DNA of 12,755 bases from CAXBPY01 sp003455275 (GTDB taxonomy: Bacteria > Bacteroidota > Bacteroidia > Chitinophagales > UBA10324), in NCBI GenBank assembly GCA_963977675.1, contig CAXBPY010000074.1, positions 1 through 12,755 of the forward strand. The letters are read 5' to 3'. A program made the translations under genes and the position numbers. Below the pieces are notes generated by a model. It saw nothing but the letters and a program-made list of their open reading frames with translations. It was not told the origin of the DNA and did not search any database. This document shows, in pieces, positions 7,065-12,755 of the stretch (its first letter is position 1; each line of letters begins with the position of its first letter).

Positions 7065-9167
7065 TTATCTCTCAATCACGAATGTTCCGGTTTTAACTAT
7101 TCCGGTTTTCAAATCTTTAACAGAAAAAAGATAAATTCCCTGAGTAATAGTTTGCTTGCTTTCGCTCAGCAAATCCCAATAATGCTCGCCACCTGAAAAG
7201 ATCCGTTGCTTTTCATCGCCAGCATAATTGCTGAACCATTGTGTATCTTCTCCGGTATAATTTTCATCATGGTTTAAAATAGAAACTACATCGCCGCCTG
7301 AAGTATAAATGGTGATGATGCACCTTGCCGGAAGATTATAAAAACACAATCGGCGCGTTTGTGTAGTACTTCCATCCCAGGCAGCTTTAATATGATATGG
7401 GTTTGGGAAAACTCCTGGCTGAATGGAATCCTTTTTTGAATCAAAAATTTTTCCTTCTGTACCACAAAACACACGGTAGGTATTTGAGGTGAATGAAGAT
7501 TCTAACGAACCAAGATTAAGTTCTTCATTTCCTTTATCAAATGATGTAATGACAAAAACATATTGCCATCCACTTAATAATCCCTCTACACGATAATGAT
7601 AATAATATGCAGCGGAATCTCCATCGAAATGAACTGGAACTGTGAGGGCAACCTGATCAAATCCATTATTATATCCTATATTATTTCCAGGTTTGTCCCA
7701 TTGCGCAATCTGATGAACATGGTCAGAGGTCTGCACCGATAAATCTTCGCCGGCATTACTTCGGTAAATACGGTAGCCTTCGAAATCTTTTTCATGACTG
7801 ATTGGATCAATCGAATGCTCAGATCCATTTGTCCAATAAATGTCAACAGCATTTTCAGAAGCTATCAATTTCACTATGGGATCAGCTGGTGGTGAAGGAA
7901 GAATAAAGCGGTCGAGTTTCCCATTTACATTTAAGTCTTCGCTGCTATCAAGGATTCCATTTTCGTTAACATCTTCACCTAAATAAGTGCGCTTTGCCCA
8001 CCCCAAATGCTGATTCAATTCTACCCTTGCTTCTGGTGCATCCATTGGGTTCGCCTGAAGTTGTTTTGCACAAACAACTGCAACAGTAAACTGGTAACTC
8101 TCACCGGGTAGCACTTCTTTCAGAGTGCCAGCTGAAATTAAATCTGTTCTGTTATTAGCGGTTGAAAGTGCATTGACAAAAGTTGAGTTTGTAAAATCCT
8201 GGCTTGACGAAAGCCTTGAATACTTCAGCAAATCATCAGCAGGAAATGTTCCAAGCAATGCGTCATCAGTTTTATATTTCCAGAAATTACAATTTGTTTT
8301 TGGTGAAGGGAAACCAAGTGAAACAATTGAAGAATCATTTGCAGGGTGAATGAAATTATTTCTCCATACTATTCCAAGAAATTGAGTGGCGCCATATGAA
8401 TTAGTATAACCAATATCGCCATTCACATCATAGGCATATAATGCATATAAAGAATCAATATACCCTACACCACCTTTATTAAAAAAAGAAGAACCATTGT
8501 CTGTAGCTACATTCACATTTCGCACAACTAAATCTGTCCATAATCCTGTATAAACACTGTCCCAAACCTGCGAGGATCCATTTGTGATTGTGTAATTAAG
8601 GATAACAAAGTAGTCAGCATAAGAATAATTCCATGCATAACTTTCTAAATGTACCTGGGCACCGAGAGGCGAAGTATGATCTGTAATTGGAATCGATGTT
8701 CCAGGAACAATTGTATTAGAGTCCGTAAAATCCATTACAAAATCCTGATGAGAAATAGCCTGCGGTGAATAGTGATCACTGTAAGTAAGGGTAGATCGCT
8801 CACCAATAACATTTCCCTGGTTCGTACTGAATTCAAATCCTGCGGCACCAGTGGTGTATCCGCTTGCCGCATCTACACTCGCTGTTGAAACATGAGGCTG
8901 GCCATTTACCATGGCACCAATCCATAAACCCCCTTCAAACAAATGTTCGACACCTGAATTTATTGGATATTCAAGTGAAGGTTCTGCATCAGGATTACTT
9001 ACAATAACAGGATTACCAATTGTTCCGAAATTTGAAACTGACATTCCGGTGTTTCCAATGTTCACTGTTTTTCTTTCAAAAGAAGATTGTGCTTTGCCTG
9101 ATGCAACAATGGCAAATAACTGTATCATCAATAAAGAATAACTGCAGACAAATAACTTTATTCTCAT
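7065..9167 (-). CDS. Secreted protein with FN3-like region, Ca-binding-like loops and T9SS-type C-terminal domain
   Basis: Function unknown. The frame starts at ATG 9230 (721 residues), but I prefer ATG 9167 (700 residues), which gives a textbook signal peptide (MRIKLFVCSYSLLMIQLFAIVASGKAQ). The longer form would overlap the upstream gene by 14 bases and place a second hydrophobic stretch first. In 721-residue numbering, residues 50-400 are a long beta-rich extracellular region without a family I recognise. Residues 419-441 hold two adjacent EF-hand/dockerin-like loops, DVNENGILDSSED and DLNVNGKLDR. Residues 450-580 look like a fibronectin III fold (VDIYWTNGSE, GYRIYRS, YVFVITSFDKGNEE). Residues 606-721 match a T9SS type A sorting domain: VFPNPY, FYNLPARCIITIYTSGGDVV and the terminal GIYLFSVKDLKTG..KTGTFVIER. 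It is probably exported by T9SS and kept at the surface or released. The gene ends convergent to msrB. Confidence 0.85.
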   Translation of the reverse strand: MRIKLFVCSYSLLMIQLFAIVASGKAQSSFERKTVNIGNTGMSVSNFGTIGNPVIVSNPDAEPSLEYPINSGVEHLFEGGLWIGAMVNGQPHVSTASVDAASGYTTGAAGFEFSTNQGNVIGERSTLTYSDHYSPQAISHQDFVMDFTDSNTIVPGTSIPITDHTSPLGAQVHLESYAWNYSYADYFVILNYTITNGSSQVWDSVYTGLWTDLVVRNVNVATDNGSSFFNKGGVGYIDSLYALYAYDVNGDIGYTNSYGATQFLGIVWRNNFIHPANDSSIVSLGFPSPKTNCNFWKYKTDDALLGTFPADDLLKYSRLSSSQDFTNSTFVNALSTANNRTDLISAGTLKEVLPGESYQFTVAVVCAKQLQANPMDAPEARVELNQHLGWAKRTYLGEDVNENGILDSSEDLNVNGKLDRFILPSPPADPIVKLIASENAVDIYWTNGSEHSIDPISHEKDFEGYRIYRSNAGEDLSVQTSDHVHQIAQWDKPGNNIGYNNGFDQVALTVPVHFDGDSAAYYYHYRVEGLLSGWQYVFVITSFDKGNEELNLGSLESSFTSNTYRVFCGTEGKIFDSKKDSIQPGVFPNPYHIKAAWDGSTTQTRRLCFYNLPARCIITIYTSGGDVVSILNHDENYTGEDTQWFSNYAGDEKQRIFSGGEHYWDLLSESKQTITQGIYLFSVKDLKTGIVKTGTFVIER

Positions 9168-9216
9168 TCGGCACGCAATATAGAATGAATGTAAAAAGAC
9201 AGCAATGAAGAATGAA

Positions 9217-9735
9217 TTAATCATTTTCATTTAACATGCTTAATACGCGATTTGCTCTTGAACGAAAAGCAGGACCAGCATTCTCCATTTGATCAAGAAG
9301 AACAATACGAAGTTCATTTTTCAATTCAGGCTCATGAGTGCAAATTTTTTGGAGAGTGGTCATGGCGTATACTTTTACTGCAATTGATTCATTCGAAGAA
9401 AGTAGAAACCGAAAACAAATATCTGCAACCCTACCCTGCTGACTTTTCGGAACTTCAATCACTTCAAATAGCCTGAGCGTATTTCTTTTTACAGCCTGAT
9501 GCACATCCTTCTCTAAAAGAGAAATCATTTTGTTTAACCACGGAAAAACTAATGAAGGATGTTTGTGAGCGCAACTCACCACTACCCATGCCGCTCGCTG
9601 AGTAATACGGTAAGTGTTACCGAGAAATAATTTCATCAGCTCAGCAAATTTTTTCTTATCATTCCCAATAAAATCAGCAATCTTCTTCGATTGTTTTTTA
9701 CTGTGTTCTTTTAAGATCTCATCCCTGATATTCAT
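9217..9735 (-). CDS. Small HEAT-like helical protein of unknown function
   Basis: This protein of 172 residues from ATG 9735 begins MNIRDEILKEHSKKQ. The frame is open to TTG 9759, which would add eight poorly fitting residues. It is soluble, with no signal peptide or membrane segment. It looks all-helical with alternating amphipathic helices: RITQRAAWVVVSCAHKHP, LVFPWLNKMISLLEK, HQAVKRNTLRLFEVI, ESIAVKVYAMTTLQKIC and FRSRANRVLSML resemble HEAT/armadillo-like helical pairs. Similar short proteins are, to my knowledge, common and uncharacterised in Bacteroidota, with the opening (M)xIRxExLKEHSKxQ and the RxTQRAAWV block conserved; this is from memory. A scaffold or protein-binding role would fit the fold but is not shown. 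It lies just upstream of the secreted 7065 gene on the same strand (49 bases before its ATG 9167, or 14 bases overlap with ATG 9230), so the two are probably co-transcribed. Confidence 0.85.
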   Translation of the reverse strand: MNIRDEILKEHSKKQSKKIADFIGNDKKKFAELMKLFLGNTYRITQRAAWVVVSCAHKHPSLVFPWLNKMISLLEKDVHQAVKRNTLRLFEVIEVPKSQQGRVADICFRFLLSSNESIAVKVYAMTTLQKICTHEPELKNELRIVLLDQMENAGPAFRSRANRVLSMLNEND

Positions 9736-9758
9736 TTCGTCAATATTAAAATACAACA

Positions 9759-9792
9759 AAAAGTAAATACCTAAAAGCTTGTTGTTACTTTT
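9759..9792. promoter_or_regulatory. Inverted repeat in the divergent promoter region 9736-9828
   Basis: AAAAGTAA (9759-9766) and TTACTTTT (9785-9792) are perfect inverted copies 18 bases apart, between the divergent HEAT-like and DUF1761 genes. This could be an operator, or chance in AT-rich DNA. Its right arm overlaps TACTTTTC (9786-9793), a five-of-six match to TAnnTTTG on the plus strand, but no -33 element is at the expected distance. Confidence 0.22.
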
Positions 9793-9828
9793 CGCAAAAC
9801 ATTTTTTAACTAAAAGATTTTTTCAATC

Positions 9829-10230
9829 ATGTATTTATCAAACATTAATTGGACTGCAGTTTTAGTCGCTACTATTTCTGCATTCGTTATAGGTTTCGTG
9901 TGGTATGGTCCGGTTTTCGGCAGGCAGTGGATGAAAGAAATCGGTCTGACTCCTGAGGCTGCAAAAAATGCTAACATGCTTAAGGTTTTTGGACCTGCAT
10001 TTATCCTGACTTTAATAATGGGATTAATGCTTGCCTTACACATGCATGATAATTCCGATTGGTTGCAGGGTTCAAAACTTGCAGCCATGATTGCCCTTGG
10101 ATTTATTGCTCCAACCACCGGAGTAAATTATATCTTTTGTCGCAAGACCATAACACTTTGGATAATTGATTGCGGTTATTCTTTAGTAACGCTGTGCGTG
10201 ATGGGTGCGATCATAGGTGCATGGCATTAG
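9829..10230 (+). CDS. DUF1761 family four-helix membrane protein
   Basis: This 133-residue inner-membrane protein has four predicted transmembrane helices at about 8-30, 52-72, 82-104 and 107-131. The N-terminus INWTAVLVATISAFVIGFVWYGPVFGRQWMKE matches the DUF1761 pattern (NWxAVxVAxxxxFxxGxxWYgPxxFGxxWM), and PTTGVNYIF fits the third helix of the family. Its function is not known. The ATG at 9829 puts the N-terminus just before helix 1. The biotin carboxylase gene starts 27 bases downstream, so the two may share a transcript. No functional link is evident, and DUF1761 genes are not a known part of carboxylase operons. Confidence 0.85.
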   Translation: MYLSNINWTAVLVATISAFVIGFVWYGPVFGRQWMKEIGLTPEAAKNANMLKVFGPAFILTLIMGLMLALHMHDNSDWLQGSKLAAMIALGFIAPTTGVNYIFCRKTITLWIIDCGYSLVTLCVMGAIIGAWH

Positions 10231-10257
10231 ACAAGAATTATATTTTCGCCGGCATTC

Positions 10258-11760
10258 ATGAAGATAAATAAAATTCTGATCGCTAACCGCGGTGAAATTG
10301 CATTGCGCGTAATGCGCAGTGCGCGCGAAATGGGAATAAAAACAGTAGCCGTTTATTCTGATGCTGACAGGAATGCATTACATGTCCGGTATGCAGATGA
10401 AGCAATTCATATTGGCCCCTCGCCTTCCAATCAATCTTATTTAAGAGGAGAAAAAATTATAACAGCAGCAAAACAAACCGGAGCTGATGCCATACATCCC
10501 GGCTATGGTTTCCTGAGTGAGAATGCAGCATTTGCCGATGAAGTAAAAAAAGCAGGACTCATTTTCATTGGACCTTCCGGAGATTCAATGCGAATGATGG
10601 GAAGCAAACTGGCAGCGAAAGAAACTGCAAAGAAGTTTGGAATCCCAATGGTGCCCGGAACAGAAGGCGCTATCAGTGACGCAAGCGAAGCAATCGCCAT
10701 TGCGAAGAAAATTGGTTTTCCTGTTCTGATAAAAGCAAGCGCAGGTGGCGGCGGAAAAGGAATGCGTGTAGTGAATAAAGAATCTGAACTGGAAGAGCAA
10801 ATGAAACTTGCCATCAGTGAAGCTTTGAATTCTTTTGGAGATGGTGCAGTGTTCATTGAGAAATATGTTGCTGCTCCGCGTCATATTGAAATTCAAATTC
10901 TCGGCGACACACACGGAAATGTTGTTTACCTCTTTGAACGCGAATGCTCTGTTCAGCGTCGTCATCAAAAACTGATTGAAGAAGCTCCGAGTTCTATTCT
11001 CACTCCGGAGCTTAGAACTAAAATGGGAAAGAGTGCTGTGGATGCTGCAAAGAGTTGCGGTTACTACAATGCAGGCACCGTGGAATTTCTGGTGGATGAA
11101 AATCTCAATTATTATTTTCTTGAAATGAATACCCGTTTGCAGGTTGAGCACCCTGTGACTGAATTAATTTCCGGAAAAGACTTAGTGAAAGAACAAATAA
11201 AAATAGCGCAAGGAGAAAAACTTTCCTTCACTCAAGATGATTTAAAAATTCATGGCCACGCCATTGAGTTGCGTGTGTGTGCAGAAGACCCAATGAATAA
11301 TTTTCTTCCCGACATTGGCAAATTAGAAAGATATGTTCGGCCACAAAGCACCGGAATTCGGGTAGATGATGGTATGGAAGAAGGCCAGGAAATTCCCATC
11401 TACTACGATCCAATGATTGCAAAACTGATTGCACACGGCGCAACCCGCGAAGAAGCAATTGACAGATTGATTCGCGCCATTGACGAATACAGAATTTCAG
11501 GAGTTAACACCACCCTTGCTTTCGGAAAATGGGTGTTGCAGCATCTCGATTTCCGTTCCGGAAATTTCGATACATCATTCATCTCAAAAAATTTCAAACC
11601 CGGAACTGAACTAGAAAATTTTTCTGAAGAAGAAAAAAATGTTGCTGTGTTGTTTGCTTCATCCATTGCGGATGGAAGCGAAACTTTTGTAAAAACAAAT
11701 TCATCTTCACGGCTTGCAAATAATTTTTCCAACTGGAGAAAAAACAGAGTGTCTGAATAA
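10258..11760 (+). CDS. accC: Biotin carboxylase subunit of an acyl-CoA carboxylase
   Basis: It carboxylates biotin on a carrier protein using ATP and bicarbonate, the first half-reaction of acetyl-, propionyl- or methylcrotonyl-CoA carboxylases. Over 500 residues it has the N-terminal fold (KILIANRGEIALRVMRSA, 5-22), HPGYGFLSEN (80-89), and ATP-grasp residues Lys117, Lys159, the glycine loop GGGGKGMR (163-170), His209 and Lys238. The catalytic block EMNTRLQVEHPVTE (289-302) has Arg293, Gln295 and Glu297, with Arg339 further on. The C-terminal carboxylase domain (about 333-445) has RVDDGMEEGQEIPIYYDPMIAKLIAHG, where the IYYDPMIAKL form is more like the PccA/MccA type than E. coli AccC. It has no fused biotin carrier domain; residues about 450-500 are a polar tail. 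E. coli AccC is 449 residues. No carrier (AccB) or carboxyltransferase gene is adjacent, so substrate specificity cannot be told here. The symbol is by homology to the subunit, not the substrate. Confidence 0.95.
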   Translation: MKINKILIANRGEIALRVMRSAREMGIKTVAVYSDADRNALHVRYADEAIHIGPSPSNQSYLRGEKIITAAKQTGADAIHPGYGFLSENAAFADEVKKAGLIFIGPSGDSMRMMGSKLAAKETAKKFGIPMVPGTEGAISDASEAIAIAKKIGFPVLIKASAGGGGKGMRVVNKESELEEQMKLAISEALNSFGDGAVFIEKYVAAPRHIEIQILGDTHGNVVYLFERECSVQRRHQKLIEEAPSSILTPELRTKMGKSAVDAAKSCGYYNAGTVEFLVDENLNYYFLEMNTRLQVEHPVTELISGKDLVKEQIKIAQGEKLSFTQDDLKIHGHAIELRVCAEDPMNNFLPDIGKLERYVRPQSTGIRVDDGMEEGQEIPIYYDPMIAKLIAHGATREEAIDRLIRAIDEYRISGVNTTLAFGKWVLQHLDFRSGNFDTSFISKNFKPGTELENFSEEEKNVAVLFASSIADGSETFVKTNSSSRLANNFSNWRKNRVSE

Positions 11761-11837
11761 ATATTTTTATCTTTTGGTTACTCAAAAAATTTTCAGTAAG
11801 AGTTTATCTCATATTTTTCTGCCGAAATAAAAAGTAA

Positions 11838-12134
11838 ATGAAAAAAATATTTCTATTCTCCGTTATCGTTGCGACGATTTTCGCATGCTCCAAAAAAACA
11901 GCGCCAACAACTACAACCACCGACACTGCACCGGTTGTGGTTTCTGCTGAAGATCTTGCTAAGGGAAAAGAATTAGTTGCAACAAATTGCGTGAAGTGTC
12001 ACCCGGAACCGGATCCAAAAAAACATTCAAAGGAAGAATGGGATAATGTACTGGAACCAATGATGAATAAAGCCGGAATCGTGGATATGATGCAGCGCCA
12101 GATTATTCACAATTACATCTACGGAAGCTTGTAA
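11838..12134 (+). CDS. Small monohaem cytochrome c lipoprotein
   Basis: This 98-residue envelope protein has a lipoprotein signal at residues 1-16 with lipidation Cys17 (ATIFAC). A low-complexity Pro/Thr linker (18-36) leads to a minimal class I cytochrome c-like domain (about 37-98). The haem motif C51-V-K-C54-H55 supplies covalent haem attachment and the proximal ligand. The distal ligand is probably a Met in EPMMNKAG (Met75/Met76) or DMMQRQ (Met84/Met85). The domain is about 60 residues, shorter than most cytochromes c, and resembles small haem-binding domains at the ends of multi-domain Bacteroidota lipoproteins. It should act as an electron shuttle at a membrane face, with unknown partner. 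It is 77 bases after the biotin carboxylase gene. Its stop codon abuts the stop of the convergent 12135 gene with no terminator between. Confidence 0.9.
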   Translation: MKKIFLFSVIVATIFACSKKTAPTTTTTDTAPVVVSAEDLAKGKELVATNCVKCHPEPDPKKHSKEEWDNVLEPMMNKAGIVDMMQRQIIHNYIYGSL

Positions 12135-12590
12135 TCAGGGATAAGCAAGCGGCGGAAGCGCCTCGTATGTTAAAATGCAGTAAGCAGCTTTGTTTTTGAA
12201 AATCAACTCGTAGTTGCACGAATATTTTTTCTGCTTGAGAAAATCATTTGCATTTCCGTTTTGCATCTCATATTCATTGGGGAAAGAATAATTCACATTC
12301 AGTTTGTAAGTCGCAATGTTCCCTTTCACCTCGCGGGTGCAGTTAGGTTGCGCGTAATTGCTTTTACTGAAAAGAATGATCGGCACATCATAACCGCTCA
12401 GGTGAAGTGTATCAGGAGTTAAACTTTTGCCCACTTGAAACTCTACATAGAATTTTTCTCCATGCATTCCGGCAATTCCTCCGCTCCAAATTTGTTGTGT
12501 GGCTTTAATGATTTTTACTGAAGCAGTTTTTTGAGCGTAACTCTTCGACAAGCTCAGAGTGACAAATACAAGGAGGAATAATTTTATCAT
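12135..12590 (-). CDS. Small secreted protein of unknown function
   Basis: This 151-residue protein has a clean signal peptide (MIKLFLLVFVTLSLSKSYAQ) with cleavage expected after Ala19 or near Gln20. The mature part (about 131 residues) looks beta-rich and soluble, with IWSGGIAGMHGEKFYVEFQVG (34-54) as its most distinctive stretch and three Cys, two of them possibly disulfide-bonded. There is no lipobox, haem motif, metal site or T9SS tail that I recognise; it may be a periplasmic protein. Part of the signal-peptide coding region coincides with a repeat-like motif (12542-12564). The gene lies 49 bases downstream of a partial hydrolase gene on the same strand, so it is probably in the same operon. 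Confidence 0.85.
   Translation of the reverse strand: MIKLFLLVFVTLSLSKSYAQKTASVKIIKATQQIWSGGIAGMHGEKFYVEFQVGKSLTPDTLHLSGYDVPIILFSKSNYAQPNCTREVKGNIATYKLNVNYSFPNEYEMQNGNANDFLKQKKYSCNYELIFKNKAAYCILTYEALPPLAYP
12542..12564. repeat. Motif resembling a dispersed short repeat, inside a signal-peptide coding region
   Basis: TTCGACAAGCTCAGAGTG (12544-12561) with flanking bases resembles a short sequence of the form CTTCGACAAGCTCAGxxTGACA that I recall as scattered in many copies through intergenic DNA of diverse bacteria. Here it lies wholly in frame within the 12590 gene and supplies signal-peptide residues VTLSLSK. Only one copy is in this window, so repeat status rests on memory. Confidence 0.45.
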
Positions 12591-12639
12591 GATTCTAATT
12601 TGTTGAGTTGAAAATGCTTTTGCAAATCATCAGCCACTT

Positions 12640-12755
12640 TCACTCAATCAATATCTCATCCACAAACAACCAACTCTTCCCACCTGCGCCGATGTGCCAT
12701 GCGGGGCATTTCTGAATTGACTTTGCAAAAACTTTAACATAGCGCGCATGCAACG
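12640..12755 (-). CDS. C-terminal end of a glycoside hydrolase family 20-like protein, partial
   Basis: The last 37 codons of a gene enter from the right edge and stop at TGA 12642-12640. The visible residues include ARYVKVFAKSIQKCPAWHIG (from residue 3) and then GAGGKSWLFVDEILIE at the end. This pattern (RYVxVxAxxxxxCPxWHxGAGGxxWLFVDEIxx at the very end) is typical of the C-terminal beta-sandwich of many Bacteroidota beta-N-acetylhexosaminidases. It could also be another enzyme carrying the same galactose-binding-like module. The catalytic part is outside the window, so the enzyme class is inference. Confidence 0.7.
   Translation of the reverse strand, partial: LHARYVKVFAKSIQKCPAWHIGAGGKSWLFVDEILIE

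Noticed and set aside
10503..11785. Minus-strand open frames up to 188 codons opposite the biotin carboxylase
   Set aside because: They are shadows created by codon bias of the carboxylase; the products are Ser/Cys/His/Phe-rich and match nothing.
6237..12134. A joint envelope redox pathway of MsrB, the cytochrome lipoprotein and the cupredoxin protein
   Set aside because: The three genes are in separate transcription units kilobases apart with unrelated neighbours; shared redox chemistry alone is not evidence of a system.
12151..12162. GGCG-GAAG-CGCC hairpin as a terminator for the convergent pair
   Set aside because: The stem is only four bases, lies inside the coding region, and has no U tract on either strand.
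1..12755. Mobile element, CRISPR array, toxin-antitoxin or defence island
   Set aside because: No transposase, integrase, short regularly spaced repeats, toxin-like small gene pair or nuclease/helicase genes were seen; gene content is housekeeping and envelope.

Overview
The window looks like chromosome from a Bacteroidota bacterium (AT-rich; class not decidable from sequence alone). The reasons are a short primary sigma factor with no acidic region 1.1, SprB repeats, a type IX secretion (T9SS)-style C-terminal domain, a propionyl/methylcrotonyl-type biotin carboxylase with no fused carrier domain, and genes without clear Shine-Dalgarno sequences. I see no phage, integrase, insertion sequence, CRISPR array, tRNA or rRNA. 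Most of the window is housekeeping and cell-envelope genes.

Layout. 1-1805 (minus) is the 5' part of a large secreted adhesin-like gene: signal peptide, a cupredoxin domain with a full amicyanin-type copper ligand set, Ig-like domains and three tandem SprB repeats; it runs off the left edge. After a 332-base divergent gap comes rpoD (2138-3007, plus). It converges on the minus-strand thrS-infC pair (5563-3059), and one strong bidirectional terminator sits between them. infC has no canonical start codon in a plausible place and probably begins at ATA (3613). rpmI and rplT, which usually follow infC, are absent.

5666-6746 (plus) holds an SSAT-like acetyltransferase and a lipoprotein methionine sulfoxide reductase B. 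After a 318-base AT-rich gap come two minus-strand genes: a large secreted protein with Ca-binding-like loops and a T9SS-type tail (7065-9167) and, upstream of it, a small helical HEAT-like protein (9217-9735). Divergent from these, plus-strand genes encode a DUF1761 membrane protein, a biotin carboxylase and a very small monohaem cytochrome c lipoprotein (to 12134). The right edge holds two minus-strand genes: a small secreted protein of unknown function, whose signal-peptide codons contain a motif resembling a dispersed bacterial repeat, and the last 37 codons of what resembles a family 20 glycoside hydrolase.

How they work together: rpoD, thrS and infC serve transcription and translation. 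The biotin carboxylase needs a carrier protein and a carboxyltransferase encoded elsewhere. Three envelope proteins have redox-type sites (cupredoxin, MsrB, cytochrome c), but they lie in separate transcription units, so a joint pathway is not supported. I found no convincing new multi-gene system. The most distinctive items are the cupredoxin-SprB protein, the ATA-initiated infC with its truncated operon, and the repeat-like motif inside a signal peptide.
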